Part shown: positions 6,052 to 10,521 of the stretch, in pieces | How positions within the stretch are numbered: the stretch's first letter is position 1 | Layout: each line of letters begins with the position of its first letter | Assembly (NCBI GenBank): GCA_032128415.1 | Contig: JAQBGW010000119.1 | Coordinates: forward strand, 1-10,521 | DNA: 10,521 nt | Source: Ga0077527 sp032128415 | GTDB lineage: Bacteria; Pseudomonadota; Gammaproteobacteria; Burkholderiales; SG8-41 | Direction of reading: 5' to 3' | The notes under the pieces: model-generated | Seen by the model: the letters and a program-made list of their open reading frames with translations, nothing else | What the model was told of the DNA's origin: nothing | Databases searched by the model: none | Position numbers and translations under genes: made by a program

Positions 6052-7029
6052 TTATTTCAGTTTCAGCCCCACCGATTTCACGACCTTCGCCCAGGTGTCA
6101 ATTTCTTCACCGAACCGCTTGGCGAATTCTTCCTGCGAATTGGCGATCACGTCGAGGCCCTGATTGTTCAGCAGTTTGTCGGTTTTCGGGTCGGTCAGGA
6201 TTCGAGTGACGGCTTGCTGCAGCTTGACCGCAATCGCCTTGTCGGTTTTGCCGGGGAGAAACAACGCGTACCAGTTTTCAACACCGAAACCGGGCACGCC
6301 CGATTCGGCGATGGTCGGATATTCGGGCAGCGCCGGCGTGCGCTTGGGGCCCACAACCGCCAGCACGCGCAGTCTGCCTTTCGTGAAAAACGGCCGGGTC
6401 GAGATCACGCTGGCGACCGTCAGCGAGATGCGCCCGGCGACCGTGTCGGTAATGCTCGGGGCAGTGCCCTTGTACGGCACATGGGTCATCTTCAGCCCCG
6501 CCATCTGCGAGAACAGTTCCACGGTCAGGTGCTGCGCCGAACCCAGGCCCGATGACGAGAAGAACAGTTCGTTCGGCCGCGCCTTGGCAAACGCGATCAA
6601 CTCCTTGACGCTTTTCACCGGCAGCGACGGATGCACCACCAGCACGCCGGGTGACACCACCGCCATCGTCACCGGCAGCAGATCCTTGCGCGCATCGTAG
6701 CCCAGCTTCATCAGACTGGGCGTGATGCTGATCCCCGCCGAGGTCATGAGCAGGGTGTAACCATCGGGTGGCGCATGCGCCACGAGGTCTGCGGCGATCG
6801 TGCCGCCGGCGCCCGGACGGTTGTCTGCAACGACGTTCTGACGCCATGCCTCGCCCAGCTTCGCGGCAATGAAGCGGCCGGTGGTATCGACGCCGCCGCC
6901 CGGTGCCAGCGCGATGATCATGCGGATCGGCTTGGTGGGATAGTTTTGCCCGTGCGCGACGCCCGCGACCATGCTCCCCGCCAACAACATCAGTACGGCC
7001 TTGCAGGCTCTTGCAGTCAATCGATTCAT
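6052..7029 (-). CDS. Bug/TctC-family periplasmic carboxylate-binding protein
   Basis: Periplasmic solute receptor of the tripartite tricarboxylate transporter type; family members bind carboxylates such as citrate, aspartate, glutamate or aromatic acids. The 325-residue product has a clear signal peptide (basic MNRLTARACK, hydrophobic core, likely cut after AHG at residue 27). The mature protein opens with the Bug hallmark YPTKPIRMIIALAPGGGVD (30-48), then NRPGAGGTIAADLVAHA (70-86), DGYTLL and HVPYKG (183-188). Two ATGs stand in tandem (7032 and 7029); GGAGG at 7035-7039 is only 2 bases from the first and 5 from the second, so I prefer 7029. No TctA or TctB membrane subunits are in the window, so it is either an orphan receptor using distant TctAB or a sensing partner. 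It leads the dehydrogenase and PncC-like genes on the same strand and is divergent from an MFS carrier. Ligand unknown. Confidence 0.93.
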   Translation of the reverse strand: MNRLTARACKAVLMLLAGSMVAGVAHGQNYPTKPIRMIIALAPGGGVDTTGRFIAAKLGEAWRQNVVADNRPGAGGTIAADLVAHAPPDGYTLLMTSAGISITPSLMKLGYDARKDLLPVTMAVVSPGVLVVHPSLPVKSVKELIAFAKARPNELFFSSSGLGSAQHLTVELFSQMAGLKMTHVPYKGTAPSITDTVAGRISLTVASVISTRPFFTKGRLRVLAVVGPKRTPALPEYPTIAESGVPGFGVENWYALFLPGKTDKAIAVKLQQAVTRILTDPKTDKLLNNQGLDVIANSQEEFAKRFGEEIDTWAKVVKSVGLKLK

Positions 7030-7071
7030 CATTTCCTCCGACAGGTCGTTGTTCTAATGGATTTACCTGGA

Positions 7072-7081
7072 CAGTATACAA
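7072..7081. promoter_or_regulatory. GntR-type operator-like palindrome before the Bug receptor gene
   Basis: On the minus strand the site reads TTGTATACTG, built on the 6-bp palindrome GTATAC and close to the TTGTATACAA pattern bound by FCD-type GntR regulators of organic-acid genes. It lies 42 bases upstream of the receptor start. TATACT within it would also serve as a -10 box. No GntR gene is in the window, so this is a motif resemblance only. Confidence 0.3.
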
Positions 7082-7195
7082 GCTGACCGGGGTGAAAGTG
7101 ACATGCTATCGTCACGAATCTGAACGGCGTATCGGCTGCGCCGCGTGCATTTTTCAGTGGGGCAGGATCGTCACCGTGAGCGGAATCCGGATGCA

Positions 7196-8392
7196 ATGGA
7201 CAATGATCTGAACAGGCCGGCGGACCGGCGCCCCCGGCACATCCTGCCGGTCATCGTCGTGTCGCAGTTCGCCGGGACTTCCCTCTGGTTCGCCGGCAAC
7301 GCCGTGCTCGGCGACCTGCAGCGCGCATGGGGGCTCGCGCCCGAGGCGCTGGGCTACGTGACCTCGGCCGTGCAGCTGGGCTTCATCAGCGGCACGCTGG
7401 TGTTTGCGTTTCTCGCCGTTGCCGACCGCTACTCGCCGCGGCTGGTGTTTTTACTGTGCGCGCTGGCCGGCGGCATCGCGAATCTCGGCGTGCTTGCCGC
7501 TGACGGCGGCCTTGCACCGCTCTTGATCTGCCGCTTCGCGACCGGATTCTTCCTCGCCGGCATTTATCCGGTGGGCATGAAGATCGCCGCCGGCTGGTAC
7601 CGCACGGGGCTCGGTAACGCACTGGGATTTCTGGTCGGCGCGCTGGTGCTCGGCACCGCGTTCCCGCATCTGCTGAAGGGACTGGGCCAGGCATGGCCGT
7701 GGCAGTCGGTGCTCATCGGCGTCTCGCTGATTGCCGCATCCGGCGGACTGCTGATGTATGTGCTGGTCCCCGACGGACCGAATCTCGCCAAGGGCGCGAA
7801 GTTCGATCCGCGCGCACTTGCAGCGATTTTTGCCGTGAAGGATTTCCGCGCTTCGGCTTTCGGCTATTTCGGCCACATGTGGGAACTCTATGCGTTCTGG
7901 GCCTTTGTCCCCGTCGTCATTGCCGCGCGCGCGCCGGCATTCAATGTGCCGCTCTGGTCGTTCATCGTGATCGGGATCGGTGCGCTGGGCTGCATCGGCG
8001 GCGGACTGCTGTCGCTGCGTGCCGGCAGCGCACGCATTGCGCAGGTACAGCTCGCCGCGTCGGGCGCGTGTTGCCTCGCCTCGCCGTTGCTGCTGCTCGC
8101 GCCGCCGGCTGTGGTCATTGCATTTCTGATCTTCTGGGGAATCGCTGTGGTCGGCGACTCGCCGCAGTTCTCAGCGCTGAATGCCGCCTACGCGCCGCGG
8201 GCATCGGTGGGCTCCGCGCTGACCATCGCCAACTGCATCGGCTTCGCGATCACCATCGTCAGCATCCAGCTGCTCAACACCGTCGCCGCGACGCTGCCCG
8301 TCGAATACCTGTTCCTGCTGCTCGCACCGGGTCCGGCGCTCGGGCTGCTGGCGCTGCGCCCGCTGCTGCGGGTGCGGCGGGCGGCCAGATGA
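7196..8392 (+). CDS. Major facilitator superfamily (MFS) transporter
   Basis: Inner-membrane secondary carrier of 398 residues with about 12 hydrophobic segments, the standard MFS size. The first helix starts near residue 16 (ILPVIVVSQFAGTSLWFAG). A degenerate motif A follows helix 2 (FLAVADRYSPR, Asp77-Arg78). A charged central loop at about 192-218 (PDGPNLAKGAKFDPR) divides the two six-helix halves. The short basic C-terminus (RVRRAAR) is cytoplasmic by the positive-inside rule. The frame is also open from a GTG at 7145, but those extra residues are polar and have no ribosome-binding site; the ATG at 7196 puts a short basic N-terminus before helix 1, also with only a weak ribosome-binding site, so the start is uncertain. 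It is divergent from the Bug receptor gene across about 165 bases. Substrate unknown; organic-acid uptake or efflux is a guess from context. Confidence 0.88.
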   Translation: MDNDLNRPADRRPRHILPVIVVSQFAGTSLWFAGNAVLGDLQRAWGLAPEALGYVTSAVQLGFISGTLVFAFLAVADRYSPRLVFLLCALAGGIANLGVLAADGGLAPLLICRFATGFFLAGIYPVGMKIAAGWYRTGLGNALGFLVGALVLGTAFPHLLKGLGQAWPWQSVLIGVSLIAASGGLLMYVLVPDGPNLAKGAKFDPRALAAIFAVKDFRASAFGYFGHMWELYAFWAFVPVVIAARAPAFNVPLWSFIVIGIGALGCIGGGLLSLRAGSARIAQVQLAASGACCLASPLLLLAPPAVVIAFLIFWGIAVVGDSPQFSALNAAYAPRASVGSALTIANCIGFAITIVSIQLLNTVAATLPVEYLFLLLAPGPALGLLALRPLLRVRRAAR

Positions 8393-8450
8393 TCGGCCCG
8401 CCCGCGTAAAACAACTAAATATCGTTTTAAAACAAAGACTTAAGTGTTTT
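8393..8450. other. AT-rich gap between convergent genes
   Basis: This gap separates the convergent MFS and FAH-family genes. It contains the perfect 10-bp palindrome GTTTTAAAAC (8424-8433) and arms AAAACA (8429-8434) and TGTTTT (8445-8450) around ACTTAAGT. It may act as a weak bidirectional terminator, but no GC-rich stem is present. Confidence 0.25.
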
Positions 8451-9239
8451 CTACGCCTTGGCGCGCTGTACCGGGCTGCGCAGCACACCGATGTCTTTCT
8501 GGATGATTTCGCAGACGTCGCCGTCCTGCAGATCGGGTTCAGTCGCATCGTCAGTGCCCAGCCAGAGCACGTCACCGGGATGCAGCGTCATGTACTTGGT
8601 GATCTCGGCGATGTAGTGCTGCGCTGAATGCAGCATCTTGCTGGTGTTGTAGCCGGCGACACGTTTGCCGTTGATGTGTATCTCCACATCGAGGTTCATT
8701 GGATCAATGCCGGTGGTGATAAACGGGCCCATCGGTTTCCAGGTGTCGCAGTTCTTCGCGCGCCACAACGTACGATCCGATTTTTGCCAGCTGCGTTCGC
8801 TGACATCGTTGCCCAGCGTGTAGCCGAGAATGCACGACAATGCATCGGCTTCCGACAGATTCTTCGCCGTCTTGCCGACCACCGCCACCAGCTCGCCCTC
8901 GAACTGCACCGGGCCGGTGGAATCGGCGGGAATCACAATCGCTTCACCCGTCGCCACCAGCGCATTGGCCGAGCGATAACCGACGTCGGCCTTCTCCGGC
9001 ATCTTCACCGCCAGACCCTTGCGCTTGGCCGCCCACTCGATGTGCGCCGCGTAGTTCAGCCCCGCGCAGTAGAAGTTGCGCGGCTCGCAGGGGATGAGGA
9101 CTTTGAGGGCGGACAGCGCGTGGGTCTTGCCGTTGGTCTTCCAGTTGGCGAACGGCGAGCCGTCGAGTTCATCGACACGGTCGCCTTCGACGAGACCGAA
9201 AAAAGTACGGGACTGGTGTTGGAAGCGGCCGAATTTCAT
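8451..9239 (-). CDS. Fumarylacetoacetate hydrolase (FAH)-family protein
   Basis: Cytoplasmic metal-dependent enzyme of the FAH fold (262 residues), a family that includes fumarylpyruvate hydrolases, oxaloacetate decarboxylases and 2-keto-4-pentenoate hydratase-like enzymes of acid and aromatic breakdown. Seen: a short N-terminal part (MKFGRFQHQSRTFFGLVEGD), the GLNYAAHIEWA segment (60-70), the metal ligands Glu114 and Glu116 in VQFEGELVAVVG and Asp145 in LGNDVSER, then AKNCDTWKPMGPF (161-173, Lys162/Asp165) and PGDVLWLGTDDATEP (221-235). The last block reads LGTDDATEP where the family mostly has TGTPxG, which suggests a subfamily with a modified substrate loop. The frame is open to 9389, but the ATG at 9239 has AAGGAGA five bases upstream and fits the family N-terminus. 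It starts 19 bases after the DUF349 gene stop on the same strand, so the two may share a transcript. Exact reaction unresolved. Confidence 0.9.
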   Translation of the reverse strand: MKFGRFQHQSRTFFGLVEGDRVDELDGSPFANWKTNGKTHALSALKVLIPCEPRNFYCAGLNYAAHIEWAAKRKGLAVKMPEKADVGYRSANALVATGEAIVIPADSTGPVQFEGELVAVVGKTAKNLSEADALSCILGYTLGNDVSERSWQKSDRTLWRAKNCDTWKPMGPFITTGIDPMNLDVEIHINGKRVAGYNTSKMLHSAQHYIAEITKYMTLHPGDVLWLGTDDATEPDLQDGDVCEIIQKDIGVLRSPVQRAKA

Positions 9240-9258
9240 GAATGTCTCCTTGGTCCTC

Positions 9259-10521
9259 TTAACCCGGCCGGCGCACACGCACCGCCGCGATGATTTTTTC
9301 CAGCCGTGCGCGCGCGGTCTCGTCCGGCCGCGCATAGGCTGCGGCGTCGAGCAGCCAGCGCTCGATGTCCGCAGCGGTGGTTGCGGCATTCTGCCGGCCT
9401 TCCATGGCGTCTTTCAGTGCGCGCAATTTCAGGTGTTGCCGGGCAGCTTGAAATTCCGCGGGGCTTTCAAGTCCACACGCCACCTCCAGATTCAGCAGGA
9501 TGTCGGGCAAACCCTCGCCGGTATTTTTGCCCGACTTGGCGGCAGGCGCTGCGGCTGACGGGCCCACACCCGCGAAACGCACATCCAGTTTGCTGTTCCA
9601 GGCCTCGGGGAAATGCGCAACGGCGTTCCATCGCGCTTCCAGGCTGACCGCCACGTCCTCATCCAATGTGCCATTGGAATCCTCGGCATCCAGCATTTTT
9701 TCGCGCTCATCGCACAACGCCATTTTCGCGATGAGGGCATCGTAGCGGGCTTGCGATGCGACCACGGCCAGTTCGCCGAGCCGCCGCGTCACGGCATTGC
9801 GCGCATCGCGATACCGTGCGTCGAGCTTGGCGACCAGACCCCTCGGCGCTTCCGCACAGGCACGCCACGCAACCTCGACTTCAGCCATGGCGCGTTTGAT
9901 GTCGGCAGCGGACGTGCCCCCGGCCAGTGCGGCGAGTTGCGCGATAACCTCCTCGCGCGCCTGCTGCGCGGCCGTAGATACGGCTTGCGTGGCGGCGCGG
10001 GCGGCATCGCGCGCTTTGAAAATGGAATCCGTGGCGGTCTTGAACGCACTCCATAGCGCGTTCTCGTCGCGTCGTGGCAGGGGCTGGGCTTTGGCCACCG
10101 CCTGCCACTCGGTTTGCAGCTTGCGTACTTTGTTCACGATGTCACGCGCGGCCGCATCCGGGGTCGCCAGTGTTTTCGCTTCCGCCACCAGGGCCTCGCG
10201 CTGGCGGCGTGCTTCGGCATAGGCAATGTTCAGCGGCCCATCCAACGCTAGGAGCGCCGCCGCGTAACGCAGGGGAAGCGCGTTGTCGCCTTTGAGCATC
10301 TTGCGCGGCACCGTGTGCTCGATCGGCCCCAGCTTGCGCCACGCACGTTGCGCGTCCTCCAGCGCATGCGCCACGGCGCGCCAGTCGGGCGCGGCGGCAG
10401 TCGTGGCCGGCGTTGCGGGCGCGGCAGCATCAGTGGGCGTGGCGTCCGGCACCGCGGGCGCGGCAGCATCAGTGGGCGTGGCGTCCGGCACGGCAGGAAA
10501 AAATTTTGCCGCCGCCTCACC
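9259..10521 (-). CDS. DUF349 domain-containing protein (5' part outside window)
   Basis: C-terminal 420 residues of a larger alpha-helical protein; the frame is open through the right edge and no start lies in the window (the in-frame GTG at 10491 lies in a repeat inside a linker). Seen: an Ala/Pro-rich linker with a two-copy 13-residue repeat (VPDATPTDAAAPA). Then follow at least two DUF349 units, about residues 61-110 and 138-175 (TEWQAVAKAQPLPRRDENAL then WSAFKTATDSIFKARD), and weaker WRAC/WNAV units beyond. The end has the family tail LEVACGLESPAEFQAARQHLKLRALKDAME. DUF349 proteins have no firmly known enzymatic role. The domain consists of charged helical repeats with a conserved Trp and LW-x-x-F pattern, suggesting binding to a partner. 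Many proteobacterial homologues are 600-900 residues, so about half may be missing. The FAH-family gene begins 19 bases downstream. Confidence 0.85.
   Translation of the reverse strand, partial: GEAAAKFFPAVPDATPTDAAAPAVPDATPTDAAAPATPATTAAAPDWRAVAHALEDAQRAWRKLGPIEHTVPRKMLKGDNALPLRYAAALLALDGPLNIAYAEARRQREALVAEAKTLATPDAAARDIVNKVRKLQTEWQAVAKAQPLPRRDENALWSAFKTATDSIFKARDAARAATQAVSTAAQQAREEVIAQLAALAGGTSAADIKRAMAEVEVAWRACAEAPRGLVAKLDARYRDARNAVTRRLGELAVVASQARYDALIAKMALCDEREKMLDAEDSNGTLDEDVAVSLEARWNAVAHFPEAWNSKLDVRFAGVGPSAAAPAAKSGKNTGEGLPDILLNLEVACGLESPAEFQAARQHLKLRALKDAMEGRQNAATTAADIERWLLDAAAYARPDETARARLEKIIAAVRVRRPG
10415..10492. repeat. Tandem direct repeat, 2 x 39 bp, in frame
   Basis: Copy 1 (10415-10453) and copy 2 (10454-10492) are identical except for the last base (C versus G). 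The unit is 13 codons long, so it duplicates VPDATPTDAAAPA in the DUF349 linker without shifting the frame. Near identity points to recent duplication by slippage or unequal exchange. Confidence 0.9.

Noticed and set aside
6278..7081. Minus-strand open frame of 267 codons overlapping the Bug receptor gene
   Set aside because: Out of frame with the receptor, which has a signal peptide and family motifs; this one is Gly/Arg-rich with no domain.
8628..9293. Plus-strand open frame of 221 codons opposite the FAH-family gene
   Set aside because: Antisense shadow of a gene with metal-ligand motifs and a strong ribosome-binding site.

Overview
The window reads as chromosomal DNA of a high-GC Gram-negative bacterium, most likely a betaproteobacterium of the Burkholderiales type. 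The basis is the strong GC bias in third codon positions, a Bug/TctC-type periplasmic carboxylate receptor (a family greatly expanded in Burkholderiales), a DUF349 protein with an Ala/Pro-rich linker, and a set of small-molecule catabolic enzymes. No rRNA, tRNA, CRISPR array, IS element or phage gene is visible. Nine to ten genes fill almost the whole window, and no gene-free stretch exceeds about 165 bases.

Layout from left to right. (1) 1-1662, minus strand: a hipBA-type toxin-antitoxin module. hipB (XRE-family antitoxin) overlaps hipA (Ser/Thr kinase toxin) by 4 bases, and hipA is still open at the left edge. Upstream of hipB is an AT-rich 138-base region with a perfect 18-bp inverted repeat next to a consensus -10 box, a good candidate for the autoregulatory operator. 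(2) 1801-3613: two paralogous Fe(II)/2-oxoglutarate dioxygenases of the TauD/TfdA family, transcribed divergently from a shared 94-base intergenic region. (3) 3759-4244, plus strand: a UspA-family universal stress protein with an altered nucleotide-binding loop. (4) 4270-7029, minus strand: in order of transcription, a Bug/TctC periplasmic substrate-binding protein, an isocitrate/isopropylmalate-family dehydrogenase (tartrate/malate-DH-like in part), and a short CinA/PncC-type protein. (5) 7196-8392, plus strand: an MFS transporter, divergent from the Bug receptor gene. (6) 8451-10521, minus strand: a fumarylacetoacetate-hydrolase-family enzyme preceded by the 3' part of a DUF349 gene that runs off the right edge.

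The dioxygenases, Bug receptor, NAD-dependent dehydrogenase, MFS carrier and FAH-fold hydrolase together suggest a locus for uptake and breakdown of organic acids; the real substrates cannot be read from sequence. The hipBA module looks like an independent stress/accessory insertion next to it. I found no clear evidence of a wholly new system. The most checkable oddities are the hipBA operator-like palindrome, the altered catalytic or ligand-binding positions in the UspA protein, the dehydrogenase and the PncC-like protein, and a 39-bp in-frame tandem duplication in the DUF349 gene.
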